From Geobacillus thermoleovorans (GTDB lineage Bacteria > Bacillota > Bacilli > Bacillales > Anoxybacillaceae): a stretch of 64,000 bases of DNA. This document shows positions 27,201 through 36,167 of this stretch, one piece after another. Made by a program: the position numbers and the translations under genes. The notes beneath the pieces were generated by a model, which was not told where the DNA came from, did no database searches, and saw nothing but the letters and a program-made list of their open reading frames with translations. Each line of letters begins with the position of its first letter. Positions within the stretch are counted from its first letter, which is position 1. Where the stretch lies: positions 599,001 to 663,000 of the forward strand of contig NZ_CP014335.1 of assembly GCF_001610955.1 (NCBI RefSeq), read 5' to 3'.

Positions 27201-27705
27201 CGGACAGCCGGCCTTGCCAGCCGGGGTGCTTTATTTTCACATCCACAATCCGATCGTTCAAGCGAAGCAATGGGTGGATGATGAGGTGGAAATGGCGAAA
27301 AAGTTGCTTGAACCGTTTCGGATGCGCGGGCTGTTGCTCGCTGACGTCGAGGCGATCCGGTTGATGGACGGCCGAACGGAAGACGGACAATGGTCGCTGA
27401 TTGTGCCCGCTCAGCTTACGAAAAGCGGGTCGATCCATTCGCGTTCGTCGGTGGCGAGTCCATCCGACTTTGCCGCGCTCCGCCAGCATGTCCGCCGTTT
27501 GTTCATCGACATCGGCGGGCAAATCGCCGACGGCGTCGTGTCGATCGCCCCGTACAAGTTGAAAGATAAAACAGCGTGCGAGTTTTGCGTTTTCAAACCG
27601 GTCTGCCAATTTGATGAGGCACTCTCCGGCAACGAATACCGGAAGCTTGCCCCGCAAACGAAGGAAGCGGTCATCGAAAAACTAGCGGAAGGGAAGGAAG
27701 GATAA
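24202..27705 (+). CDS. addB: ATP-dependent nuclease subunit AddB
   Basis: Partner of AddA in the helicase-nuclease that processes double-strand breaks and produces recombination substrates at Chi. Walker A GRSGSGKT is at about residues 7-14. The C-terminal RecB-type nuclease includes IIDYKSSAK, and the 4Fe-4S cysteines are visible: one in FQKCPYA (about residue 804) and three in CEFCVFKPVC (about 1126-1135). I chose ATG 24202 (MSLRFLLGRSG); ATG 24187 is five codons upstream with AAAGG and may equally serve. 1167 residues. addA starts on the base after the stop. Confidence 0.95.
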   Translation: MSLRFLLGRSGSGKTAVCLEEIRRQLQEDPKGRAIVYLVPEQMTFQCEYALIHTEGVGGMIRAQVFSFTRLAWRVLQETGGMTRYHIHDVGVQMMIRKIIEQRKQELKLFGRAADKHGFIEQLNEMITECKRYCLTPGELRRHAKAFEDGPSQPGRRLLADKLSDVALVYEELERSLIGHYLDSEDYLRLLAEHIPRSSYLRDADIYIDGFHHFAPQEYMIIEQLLRHCRRVTVCLTIDRPYDDGMPDELHLFYLPAQTYRQLRELALSNDIAIEEPIVLSANRRHEDRALVHLEAQFHRRPLLPYGAKTDAVHLYEASNRRAEIEAVAREIIRLVRDEGARYRDIALIIRQTEAYRDLVKTVFFDFGIPYFMDEKEPMHHHPLIELVRAALETVVTRWRYEAVFRAVKTDLLFPTDGDLHMWREAADKLENYVLAYGIKGDKWTNNERWAYRRYQALDGLNVPQTDEERQFEDMLNEWREALAAPLRRLERRLRRAEDGRGFCMALYLFLEELQIPKKLEKMSAQAEADGRLVEARQHEQAWNAVVDLLDQYVEMLGTESLPLAEFVKIIEAGLDRLEFSLVPPAMDQVIVAQLDRSRLIDIKYAFVIGANDGVIPAKVKEDGLMAEVEREQLRELGVALAPGGREQLFYDPFFVYLALVCPSRRLYVTYPLADGEGKALMPSPLIKQLTELFPHAPVHLCGNDPFDAPAEKAEAFVTAPRATQTYLISQLRAWKRNYGIDPLWWDVYNTFIGHRDWKEQVRHAVSALFYTNGATPLKKQWSQRLYGKKIQASVSRMEQFQKCPYAHFASHGLRLKERNVFRLEAPDVGQLFHAAIKQIADRLREQHLDWRELSRPDCERLSAEAVERIAPLIQQQVLSSSHRYEYMKRKLKHVVARTTHVLSEHARASGFVPIGLELSFGPNGDLPPLRFRLPDGTVMELVGRIDRVDKAESSQGVLLRIIDYKSSAKTLDLTEVYYGLALQMLTYLDIVLTYAEQLVGQPALPAGVLYFHIHNPIVQAKQWVDDEVEMAKKLLEPFRMRGLLLADVEAIRLMDGRTEDGQWSLIVPAQLTKSGSIHSRSSVASPSDFAALRQHVRRLFIDIGGQIADGVVSIAPYKLKDKTACEFCVFKPVCQFDEALSGNEYRKLAPQTKEAVIEKLAEGKEG

Positions 27706-30700
27706 ATGAACGCCACGATTCGCCCGAAGCCGGCTGGGAGCCGATGGACGGATGAACAATGGAAGGCGATCGCCGCGGGCGGCCGAGACATTCTTGTCGC
27801 CGCGGCGGCCGGATCCGGGAAAACGGCCGTTCTTGTCGAGCGGATCATTCAAAAAGTGACGGCGGAAGAAGGAGCGGTCGATATCGATCGGCTGCTTGTC
27901 GTTACCTTTACCAATGCGGCAGCCGCGGAGATGAAAGCAAGAATCGGCGAGGCGCTCGAGCGGGAATTGGCCAAGCGTCCGCATTCGCTCCATTTGCGAC
28001 GTCAACTCAGCCTGCTTCCCCGCGCCGCGATCTCGACGCTCCATTCCTTTTGCTTGGATGTCATTCGCAAATATTACTATTTGCTTGATTTGGATCCGTC
28101 GTTTCGCATCGCGGATGAAACGGAAATCGAGCTGTTGAAAGAGGATGTCCTTGAAGAGCTGCTTGAGGAGGAATATGGAAAGCCGGACAACGAGCGGTTT
28201 TTCGCTGTCGTGGATGCCTATACGGGCGACCGGAGCGATGCGGAGCTGCAGGAGATGATTGTCGCCCTTTATGAATTTTCCCGCTCCCATCCGGAACCAG
28301 ATGAATGGTTGGCCGGTTTGACCTCGATGTATGATGTCGATGAACGAACAGATATAAAGACGCTGCCAGCAGCCCGCTATATCGCGCAACATGCTGCGAT
28401 GGAGCTGGCGGCGGCCAGACGGCTGATCCGAAGGGCGCTTGAGCTTGCTGAAGAGCCGGGCGGACCGCGTCCGTACGCGGATCGGCTGCGCGAAGATCGA
28501 GATATGATCGCTGATTTGGAAACGCGTCTTTCTGGACCGTGGGCCGAGCTGCATCGCGCGCTAAAGGCGCTGTCGTTTGGGCGGCTGCCGGCCTGCCGCG
28601 GCAAGGACTATGACGAGCGGCTGATCGACGAAGCCAAATCGTTGCGTGATCAGGCGAAAAAGAAAGTGGAGGCGCTGCGCGACAATGTGTTTTCGCTCGA
28701 TCCATCCGTTTGGCTCCGCCATATGCGGGAAATGAAGCCGATCGTTGAAACGATCGCTAACCTTGTCCGCCGTTTTGCCGTCATGTTCCAAGCGGCGAAA
28801 CGGGAAAAAGGAATCGTTGATTTTTCTGACTTGGAACATTATTGTTTGCATATTTTGCGGCGGCGCGATCCGGAAACGGGCGAATGGCAGCCTTCCCCCG
28901 CCGCCTTGGAATACCAGGCGCAGTTTGATGAAGTGCTTGTTGACGAGTATCAAGATACGAACCTCGTTCAAGAAGCGATTTTGCAGCTGGTGAAAAAAGG
29001 GAGCGAACGAACAGGCAATTTGTTTATGGTCGGCGACGTGAAACAGTCGATTTACCGATTCCGCCTTGCCGAGCCGATGCTGTTTCTGGACAAATACAAA
29101 CGATTCACCGCAGACGGAGAAGAAGGGGGGATGAAAATCGATCTTGCGAGCAACTTCCGCAGCCGCCGCGAAGTGCTTGACGGGACGAATTTTCTGTTTG
29201 CGCAACTCATGGGGGAAACCGTCGGCGAAATGGTTTACGACGAAGCGGCGCAGTTGAAATACGGCGCTGATTACCCGGAAGGGGAGGATGCGGCGCCGGA
29301 AGTCATGATCATCAACCGGCAGCGTGCGGCGGAAGAGGACGAAGAGGAAGCGGCTGAATGGGAAGCGGCGGAGCTCGAGGCGCGGCTGATGGCGAAAAAA
29401 ATCAAAGAGATCGTTTCCGCTCCGTTTTATGTATACGATCGTCCGAGCGGGCAGCCGCGGCGCGCCATGTACCGTGACATCGTCATCCTTGTCCGCTCGA
29501 TGACGCATGCGCCGCAGATGATCGAGCAGCTGCAGGCGCAAGGCATCCCGGCGGCCGCGGATTTGTCATCCGGCTATTTTCAGGCGACGGAAATTTCGAT
29601 CATGCTCTCACTGTTAAAAGTGATCGACAACCCGTACCAAGACATTCCGCTCGCCGCGGTGCTCCGGTCGCCGCTCTTTCGTTTTGACGAGAATGAGCTC
29701 GCCATGATTCGCCTCGCCGATCCAAAAGGCACGTTTTATGAAGCGCTCTGTTCGTTTCGGCAAAAGCCGGCGGAAACAAAAGAGGAGGCCAACGCCCAAA
29801 GGAAAGCGGCGGCGTTCTTAGAGCGGCTCGAGGGCTGGCGTACGATGGCGCGCCGCCGCTCATTAGCTGATCTCATTTGGCTGCTGTACCGCGATACGCA
29901 ATTTTACGATTTTGTCGGCGCACTGCCGGGCGGCAGGCAACGGCAGGCGAACTTGCGCGCTTTGTACGACCGCGCGCGGCAGTACGAGTCGACGTCGTTT
30001 CGCGGCTTGTTTCGCTTTCTTCGCTTCATCGAGCGGCTGCAAGAGCGCGGCGACGATTTAGGGGCGGCCCGGCCGCTCGGCGAGCAGGAAGACGTCGTGC
30101 GCATCATGACGATTCACAGCAGCAAAGGATTGGAATTTCCGATCGTGTTTCTCGCCGGGCTTGCGCGTTCGTTTCATACGCGCGATTTGCATCACCCGTA
30201 TTTGCTTGATAAAGAGCTGGGTTTTGCCGCCCGCTTTGTCCACCCGCGGCTGCGCATCAGTTATCCCACGCTGCCGCTGTTGGCCATCCAAACGAAAAAG
30301 CGGCTTGAACTGCTCGCTGAGGAGATGCGCATTTTGTATGTCGCGCTCACAAGGGCAAAAGAGAAGCTGTATTTGTTGGCGTCGGTCAACGATGCGGCCA
30401 AGGAGATTGAAAAATGGAAAAGCGCTGCTTCGGAACGCGGCTGGCTTCTCCCCGACGATGTGCGGGCTTCGGCCCGCTCCTACTTGGATTGGATCGGCCG
30501 GGCGCTCATCCGTCATCGTGATGGGGGGGCGCTTGCGGGAATGAAGGCGCCTGAAGAGGTCGCCTCCCACCCGTCTGTATGGCGTGTCTCCATCGTGCCG
30601 GCCGCCGATTTGCGCGGCGCAGAGGCTGCGAGGGAGGAGATGGATGGCGGCGTGCTTTTTGCCCTCGAACAAGGACGACCCGTTCCCGTAGAAGGAGGGT

Positions 30701-31434
30701 GGCGGAAGGAGGTCAAACGCCGCTTGTTGTGGCGGTATTCGTATGAGAAAGAAACGGCCGTGCGCGCCAAGCAATCGGTGTCAGAACTGAAAGAACATCG
30801 CGTGCTCTTTGGCGAGCAAGCGGACGAATGGCGGCCGCGACAAGGGACGGCTCCGGTGTTTTCTCGACCGCGTTTCATGCAGGAGAAAACATTGACGCCG
30901 GCCGAAAAAGGGACGGCGCTCCATATCGTCATGCGCCATCTTGATTTGCAGGCGCCGCTTGATGAATCGTCGATCCGCAGTCAGATCGTCCGCCTTGTCG
31001 AAAAAGAGCTGCTGTCGGCAGAACAAGCAGAGGTGGTCGATCCAGCGGCCATCGCTGCCTTTTTCACTGCAGATCTTGGCCGCCGCCTTTGCGCCGCCCG
31101 CGAAGTGCACCGTGAAGTGCCGTTCAGCTTGGGGCTTAAAGCGGCTGAACTGTACGGCGGAGAAGGGACGGAAAGCGGCCGGCGCGTCCTCGTGCAAGGG
31201 GTGATCGACTGCGTGTTTGTCGACGAATGCGGCTATGTGATGATTGACTATAAAACGGATGAAGTCGTCCACCGTTTTGCTGGGCAAAAGGAAGAAGCGG
31301 CTCGTTTTCTGCTCGGCCGCTACGGGACGCAAATGCGCTTGTACCGGCGGGCCATCGAGCAAATTTGGCGTGCGCCGGTGGCGGAATGCTATTTGTATTC
31401 GTTTGACGGCGGGTTTGTTGTGGCTGTTGAGTGA
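27706..31434 (+). CDS. addA: ATP-dependent helicase/nuclease subunit AddA
   Basis: UvrD-type 3'-5' helicase with a C-terminal nuclease, 1242 residues. Walker A AAAGSGKTAVLVER is at about residues 30-43, motif II VDEYQDTN at about 412, motif IHSSKGLEFP around 804, and motif VI VALTRAKEKLY near 880. The C-terminal PD-(D/E)XK nuclease is shown by VIDCVFVDECGYVMIDYKTD (about 1166-1185). It starts right after the addB stop, with AAGGAAGG within the addB end. It forms one transcript with addB, sbcD and sbcC. Confidence 0.96.
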   Translation: MNATIRPKPAGSRWTDEQWKAIAAGGRDILVAAAAGSGKTAVLVERIIQKVTAEEGAVDIDRLLVVTFTNAAAAEMKARIGEALERELAKRPHSLHLRRQLSLLPRAAISTLHSFCLDVIRKYYYLLDLDPSFRIADETEIELLKEDVLEELLEEEYGKPDNERFFAVVDAYTGDRSDAELQEMIVALYEFSRSHPEPDEWLAGLTSMYDVDERTDIKTLPAARYIAQHAAMELAAARRLIRRALELAEEPGGPRPYADRLREDRDMIADLETRLSGPWAELHRALKALSFGRLPACRGKDYDERLIDEAKSLRDQAKKKVEALRDNVFSLDPSVWLRHMREMKPIVETIANLVRRFAVMFQAAKREKGIVDFSDLEHYCLHILRRRDPETGEWQPSPAALEYQAQFDEVLVDEYQDTNLVQEAILQLVKKGSERTGNLFMVGDVKQSIYRFRLAEPMLFLDKYKRFTADGEEGGMKIDLASNFRSRREVLDGTNFLFAQLMGETVGEMVYDEAAQLKYGADYPEGEDAAPEVMIINRQRAAEEDEEEAAEWEAAELEARLMAKKIKEIVSAPFYVYDRPSGQPRRAMYRDIVILVRSMTHAPQMIEQLQAQGIPAAADLSSGYFQATEISIMLSLLKVIDNPYQDIPLAAVLRSPLFRFDENELAMIRLADPKGTFYEALCSFRQKPAETKEEANAQRKAAAFLERLEGWRTMARRRSLADLIWLLYRDTQFYDFVGALPGGRQRQANLRALYDRARQYESTSFRGLFRFLRFIERLQERGDDLGAARPLGEQEDVVRIMTIHSSKGLEFPIVFLAGLARSFHTRDLHHPYLLDKELGFAARFVHPRLRISYPTLPLLAIQTKKRLELLAEEMRILYVALTRAKEKLYLLASVNDAAKEIEKWKSAASERGWLLPDDVRASARSYLDWIGRALIRHRDGGALAGMKAPEEVASHPSVWRVSIVPAADLRGAEAAREEMDGGVLFALEQGRPVPVEGGWRKEVKRRLLWRYSYEKETAVRAKQSVSELKEHRVLFGEQADEWRPRQGTAPVFSRPRFMQEKTLTPAEKGTALHIVMRHLDLQAPLDESSIRSQIVRLVEKELLSAEQAEVVDPAAIAAFFTADLGRRLCAAREVHREVPFSLGLKAAELYGGEGTESGRRVLVQGVIDCVFVDECGYVMIDYKTDEVVHRFAGQKEEAARFLLGRYGTQMRLYRRAIEQIWRAPVAECYLYSFDGGFVVAVE

Positions 31435-31454
31435 TGCAAGGGGGGAAAGAGAGA

Positions 31455-32633
31455 ATGCGGATTTTGCATACCGCGGACTGGCATTTTGGGAGAACGCTCG
31501 AGGGGCGGAGTCGGATGGCCGAGCAAGAGGCATTTGTTGATGAGCTTGTGGAGATTGTCAAGAAAGAACAAATCGACATCATCCTTGTGGCCGGCGACGT
31601 ATTCGACTCCGTCAATCCGCCGGCGGCTGCGGAACAACTGTTTTATGAAAGCCTCGCCCGCCTGTCCGACAAAGGACGCCGCCCGGTGGCAGTCATCAGC
31701 GGCAACCACGACCACCCCGACCGGATCAGCGCTGCCCGGACGTTGATGTGTGCGCACAACATTTTTCTTTTCGGCCGCCCGCAAGCGGCTGTTTGCCGGA
31801 TTGACGTTCCATCGTGCGGCGAAACGATGATGCTTGCTCCGTTGGCCTATCCGTCCGAATCGCGCCTCGCCGAGCTGTTGTCATCCGACTGTAAGGAGAC
31901 GACGATGCGCGATCGGTACGATGACCGCATCCGCGCCCTATTAGCGGCGATGGCCGCCTCGTTCACGGCGGAGACCGTCAATATCGCGATGAGCCATCTT
32001 TACGTTGCTGGCGGACGTACGTCCGATTCCGAGCGGCCGATTGAAGTCGGCGGCGCTTATACGGTGGCGGCTGAGAGCTTGCCGAAAGCCGCGCAATATG
32101 TGGCGCTTGGCCATCTGCACCGGCCGCAGGATGTCAAGCAGGCAAAGACGGCCGCGCGCTATTCCGGCTCGCCGTTGGCGTACAGCTTTTCCGAAGCCGG
32201 TCAAACCAAATCGGTCACGGTCGTTGACGTGCATCCAGGCGGGGCGGCCAAGGTGGCGGAGATACCGCTCGCTGCCGGCAAACCGCTCATCCGTTGGAAG
32301 GCGACAGAGGGGCTCGCTCAAGTATACCGCTGGTGTGAGGAAGGAAGAGACCGATCAAGCTGGATCGATTTGGAGATCCATGTGACCGAGTCGTTGACAA
32401 TGGAAGAAATTGATCGGCTGCGTAAGCTTCATCCCGGATTTGTCCACATTCGCCCGGTGCTTCCCAATCGGGTGGAAGAGATGATGGAAATGAGCCGCGA
32501 GCCGCTTTCACTTGAAGAAATGTTTCACCGCTTTTACGAACGTCAGACTGGGGGACAAACGCCGGATGAAGAGCTTGTCCGCCTCTTTTTGGAGCTGGCG
32601 GCGGAAGAAGAGAAGGAAGGGGAGGGAGAATGA
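31455..32633 (+). CDS. sbcD: exonuclease subunit SbcD (Mre11-like)
   Basis: Metallophosphoesterase nuclease of the SbcCD complex, which cuts hairpins and protein-blocked ends. Motif I is HTADWHFGR at the N terminus; further motifs are VAGDVFDSVNP, ISGNHDHPDR, and YVALGHLHRPQ. 392 residues. ATG 31455 (MRILHTADWH) follows AAGGGGGGAAAG. It ends in an ATGA overlap with sbcC. Confidence 0.95.
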   Translation: MRILHTADWHFGRTLEGRSRMAEQEAFVDELVEIVKKEQIDIILVAGDVFDSVNPPAAAEQLFYESLARLSDKGRRPVAVISGNHDHPDRISAARTLMCAHNIFLFGRPQAAVCRIDVPSCGETMMLAPLAYPSESRLAELLSSDCKETTMRDRYDDRIRALLAAMAASFTAETVNIAMSHLYVAGGRTSDSERPIEVGGAYTVAAESLPKAAQYVALGHLHRPQDVKQAKTAARYSGSPLAYSFSEAGQTKSVTVVDVHPGGAAKVAEIPLAAGKPLIRWKATEGLAQVYRWCEEGRDRSSWIDLEIHVTESLTMEEIDRLRKLHPGFVHIRPVLPNRVEEMMEMSREPLSLEEMFHRFYERQTGGQTPDEELVRLFLELAAEEEKEGEGE

Positions 32634-35600
32634 AGCCGATCTCGCTGACGATCGCCGGGCTTCATAGCTTTCGTGAAAAGCAGACGATTGATTTCACCGC
32701 ACTGTGTGAGGGCGGTGTGTTCGGCATTTTCGGGCCGACTGGAAGCGGCAAATCAACGATTTTAGACGCCATGACGCTCGCCTTGTTCGGCAGCGTCGAG
32801 CGGGCGGCCAACCGCACGCAGGCGATCATCAACCACGCGGAGCAAGAGTTGTTTGTCTCATTTACGTTTGAGCTGGAAAATGCGGCAGGAGCGAAACGAT
32901 ATACAGTCGAACGAAGCTTAAAAAAAGTGGACGAATGGCGGACGCGCAGCGCCGTTTGCCGCCTGATCGAGCATCGGTCCGAGCCGGTCGTGCTCGCCGA
33001 TAAACTATCGGAGGTGGACAAGGCGATCGAGCAATTGCTCGGCTTGACGATGGAGGATTTCACCCGGGCGGTCGTCTTGCCGCAAGGAAAATTTGCCGAG
33101 TTTTTATCGCTCAAAGGGTCGGAGCGGCGGCAAATGCTGCAGCGCCTCTTCCATCTTGAGCGGTATGGCGATCAGTTGAATAAAAAGTTGAAAGACCGGC
33201 TTGCCGCCGCTCGGCAAGAATGGGAAAAAATCGAAGCGGAAAAAGCGGGGCTCGGCGATGCTTCAAAAGCAGCGCTCGAGCAGGCAGAGGCGGATGTGCG
33301 GGAGCTCGCGGGGCTGTTTGCCAAGCGAAAAAAAGAGCTTGAGGAAGTCGAAGCAGATGTGGAACGAACAAAACAACGATGGGCGTGGCAGCAAGAAAAA
33401 GAAGCGGTCGAACAAGAGCTCGCCGCGCTGCGCCAACATGAATCCGTCATCCGCGAGCTTGAGGCGAAAAAGGAGCGCGCCGAGCAAGCAGAGCGCATAT
33501 GGCCGTATTGGGAGCAGTGCGAGCAGGCATGTCGCTTGCGGGCAGAGGCGTTTCGTCGGTATGAAGGACTGGCGCGTCGGTTAGAGGAAGCCCAATTGAG
33601 CTATGAAGAAGCGGCGCGGCGTTATGAACGGGCGCGCCAAGAAAAGGCGCAGCGCGAACCGGAATTGCTCGTCCAGATGGAACGGCTGCGGCAGGCGGCG
33701 CAGCTTGAGCAGCAAATGGAAGTGCTTGGACAGGAGCTCGCAGCTCTTAGTGAAGAGAGGAAGCGACTCATTGCCCAGGAGAAGGCAGCTGCACGCCGGT
33801 TTGAAGAGGCGTCGGTCTGGTATGAGCGCGGCGCGAAGCGGCAGCGGGAGTTGAAAGAAGAACTGAAACAGCATGAAGAGGCGCTGGATGGAAAAGATGA
33901 GGCAGAGCGGGCGTACAGGCAGAAGCAGCATATTGAGCAAGCGGCGTCAGCCATCGCTCGCGTCGATGCCCAACTTCAGCAAAAGGAGGCCGTTTGGCGT
34001 CGGGCGAAAGAGGAAAAGTTGGAGCGGGAACGCCGATCAGCCGCTGTCGGCTCCCGGCTTCAAGAGCTGTTCCGGCGTGTGGAGCGGACGTATCGTTTCG
34101 TCTGCTGGCGGCAGCAGGATGCTGAAAAACAATTGTATACTTTGCAGAAAACCATGGAGGCGGAGCGACAGCGAGCCGAAGAAGCGCGGACGGCGCAACT
34201 CGCCTCCGCCTTGGCTGAGCGGCTCCGTCCCGGCGAGCCGTGTCCAGTGTGCGGATCGCGCGAGCATCCGCATCCGGCCGCCGCACCGCACGATGTCCAA
34301 CTTGAGCGTCTGTCCGAGCTTGAGGCAGAGCGGCAGCGGTATGAACAAGATTGGCAAACGATCATTTCGTTCAAGGCGCAGCTCGAGCAGCTTGCCGAGC
34401 TGGCGGTAGGCCATGAAGCGCCGCCTGTGTTTGCCGAAAGCCGCTCGGTGGAGGAGGCCGTCGACCTCACTGTGGAAGTGCGGGCGCTTGCGCAAGATGT
34501 CATTGAATTGAAAGAAGCGGTCTACCGGGTGCTTGCCCAATGGAATGAAGCCGAGTCAGCGCGGCGCGAAGCGGAGAAAGCGTGCCAATGGATAGCGGCG
34601 GACATCGAAGCGCTGCAAGTTGAAAAGCAGCGGCTGGAGGAAGAGCGGCGGCAACTTGAACAGCAATGGCGGCAGATGTATCCTTTCCTTTCGCTTGAGA
34701 CGATCGATGCGGTGTATGAACAGCTGTGTGAACGGGAAAACGTGCGGCGCGACGTGCAAAAGCGGCTGGAGGACAGCGTGCTGTTTTTAGAGGAAAAACA
34801 GCGGGCGAAAGAGGAAGCGGCCAAAGAGCGGAGCCGGCTTGAGACGGAGCGGGTGCGTCTTGACTCGCTGATTAGCGCCAAACAGCAGCAATGGAACGAA
34901 TATGAGCGGCAACGGGGCGAGAAGGCGGGGGAAGGTCCTGCGGCCGTGCAGCTTCAGAAGGCGGAGGACGAATGGCGCCAGCTGCAAAACGGCGAGCAAC
35001 AGGCGTATGAGGCTTGGCAGCGAGCCCAGCGGGAATATCAAATGCTTGAAAGCGAAACAAAAGCAGCCAAGCAGGCGTGGGAAGAAGGCGTCCGCCGCGA
35101 AGAAGAGGCGCTCGCTCGCTGGCGCGGCGCGCTTTTGGACACCATGTTTGCCGATGCCGAACAAGTCAAGCAAGCGAAGGCGGAAAAAGCGCAGCGAGAT
35201 GAATGGGATGAGGCAATCCGCCGCTATTGGCGCCAAATCGAGCAAGCCGAACATCGCCTCGCCCAGCTGGCCGCCGCCATCGGGGGGGCGGCGGTGAGCG
35301 CTGAACAATGGGAGACGATGCAGCGTGTATACGCCGAGTTGAAGGAGCAAGTGGAGGCGATGACGCAGCAGCTTGGGGCAGCTCAAGCGAAGGTAGAAGA
35401 GTTGAGAAAAAAACATAGCCGCTTTGTTGAACTGGAGGAGAAGCAGGCGGAGCTCAGCCGGCGCATCGAGCGGTATAAACAGCTGCAGGCGCTGCTTCGC
35501 GGCAACAGCTTTGTCGAATTTATGGCTGAAGAGCAGCTCGAGCAAGTAACCGCCATGGCTTCGGAACGGCTGCAGCGGCTGACACGGCACCGGTATTCGC

Positions 35601-35974
35601 TCGAATTGGATTCGCAAGGCGGGTTTCTGATCCGCGATGATGCCAATGGCGGCGTCAGACGGCCGGTATCGACGCTCTCGGGTGGGGAGACATTTTTGAC
35701 GTCACTGTCGTTGGCGTTGGCGTTATCGGCGCAAATTCAGCTGCGCGGCGAGTATCCGCTCCGCTTTTTCTTCTTGGACGAAGGGTTTGGCACCCTCGAC
35801 GCTGAGCTGCTTGAGACGGTCATTTCCGCCTTGGAAAAGCTACATACCGAGCAACTAGCGGTCGGCGTCATCAGTCATGTTCAAGAAATTCGCAACCGTC
35901 TGCCGCGACGGCTCATCGTCGAACCGGCTGAACCGTCCGGACGTGGCACGCGCGTCTGGCTGGAAATGATTTGA
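32630..35974 (+). CDS. sbcC: exonuclease subunit SbcC (Rad50-like)
   Basis: SMC-like ATPase partner of SbcD, 1114 residues. Walker A GPTGSGKST is near residue 37, the zinc hook CPVCGSREHPHP near 537 is flanked by long coiled coils, the signature LSGGETFLTSLSLALALS is near 1020, and Walker B FFLDEGFGTLD near 1050. The stop codon TGA is provided by the end of the adjoining tnpB transposon (element sequence begins at 35971); the protein length looks normal, so the insertion appears to have landed at the native stop. The last codon may have changed. Confidence 0.95.
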   Translation: MKPISLTIAGLHSFREKQTIDFTALCEGGVFGIFGPTGSGKSTILDAMTLALFGSVERAANRTQAIINHAEQELFVSFTFELENAAGAKRYTVERSLKKVDEWRTRSAVCRLIEHRSEPVVLADKLSEVDKAIEQLLGLTMEDFTRAVVLPQGKFAEFLSLKGSERRQMLQRLFHLERYGDQLNKKLKDRLAAARQEWEKIEAEKAGLGDASKAALEQAEADVRELAGLFAKRKKELEEVEADVERTKQRWAWQQEKEAVEQELAALRQHESVIRELEAKKERAEQAERIWPYWEQCEQACRLRAEAFRRYEGLARRLEEAQLSYEEAARRYERARQEKAQREPELLVQMERLRQAAQLEQQMEVLGQELAALSEERKRLIAQEKAAARRFEEASVWYERGAKRQRELKEELKQHEEALDGKDEAERAYRQKQHIEQAASAIARVDAQLQQKEAVWRRAKEEKLERERRSAAVGSRLQELFRRVERTYRFVCWRQQDAEKQLYTLQKTMEAERQRAEEARTAQLASALAERLRPGEPCPVCGSREHPHPAAAPHDVQLERLSELEAERQRYEQDWQTIISFKAQLEQLAELAVGHEAPPVFAESRSVEEAVDLTVEVRALAQDVIELKEAVYRVLAQWNEAESARREAEKACQWIAADIEALQVEKQRLEEERRQLEQQWRQMYPFLSLETIDAVYEQLCERENVRRDVQKRLEDSVLFLEEKQRAKEEAAKERSRLETERVRLDSLISAKQQQWNEYERQRGEKAGEGPAAVQLQKAEDEWRQLQNGEQQAYEAWQRAQREYQMLESETKAAKQAWEEGVRREEEALARWRGALLDTMFADAEQVKQAKAEKAQRDEWDEAIRRYWRQIEQAEHRLAQLAAAIGGAAVSAEQWETMQRVYAELKEQVEAMTQQLGAAQAKVEELRKKHSRFVELEEKQAELSRRIERYKQLQALLRGNSFVEFMAEEQLEQVTAMASERLQRLTRHRYSLELDSQGGFLIRDDANGGVRRPVSTLSGGETFLTSLSLALALSAQIQLRGEYPLRFFFLDEGFGTLDAELLETVISALEKLHTEQLAVGVISHVQEIRNRLPRRLIVEPAEPSGRGTRVWLEMI

Positions 35975-36027
35975 CACTCCGCACGCCTAAACTGGCTGGA
36001 AATGATTTGACACTCCGCACGCCTAAA
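35956..36027. repeat. 36-bp exact tandem duplication at transposon end
   Basis: Bases 35956-35991 are repeated exactly at 35992-36027. Each unit has 15 bases of the sbcC 3' end (starts CTGGCTGGAAATGAT) and 21 bases of the transposon terminus (TTGACACTCCGCACGCCTAA plus one A). Confidence 0.95.
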
Positions 36028-36167
36028 GGCGTGGGATTCTTGGGTCGCTCACGTCCTCATCCATTTCTGGTTCGGACAACGCCCAAGTTCAGGGGTGTGT
36101 CATCACCCCATCCCATCGGGTTAGGATGTACCCCCATGGGCGGCGCACCTGTGACCAGTGCGCTAGG
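36007..36167 (-). ncRNA. probable TnpB omega-RNA scaffold (3' part)
   Basis: The 160 bases downstream of tnpB to the element's right end, plus the 3' coding end, are where omega-RNAs lie in this family. The sequence is strongly paired: CACGCC-TTTA-GGCGTG near the terminus (about 36019-36034), GATGGGATGGGGTG/CACCCC elements at about 36095-36120, and CGCACTGG/CCAGTGCG-type arms near 36140-36165. The RNA would run into flanking sbcC sequence, so the guide starts ATCATTTCCAGCCAG. Boundaries are by analogy. Confidence 0.6.

Noticed and set aside
27682..29541. Long minus-strand frames opposite addA
   Set aside because: Typical high-GC antisense shadows; addA motifs confirm the plus strand.
35956..36027. 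Short CRISPR-like repeat array
   Set aside because: Only two abutting copies with no spacers, at a transposon end; it is a tandem duplication. No CRISPR array seen elsewhere.
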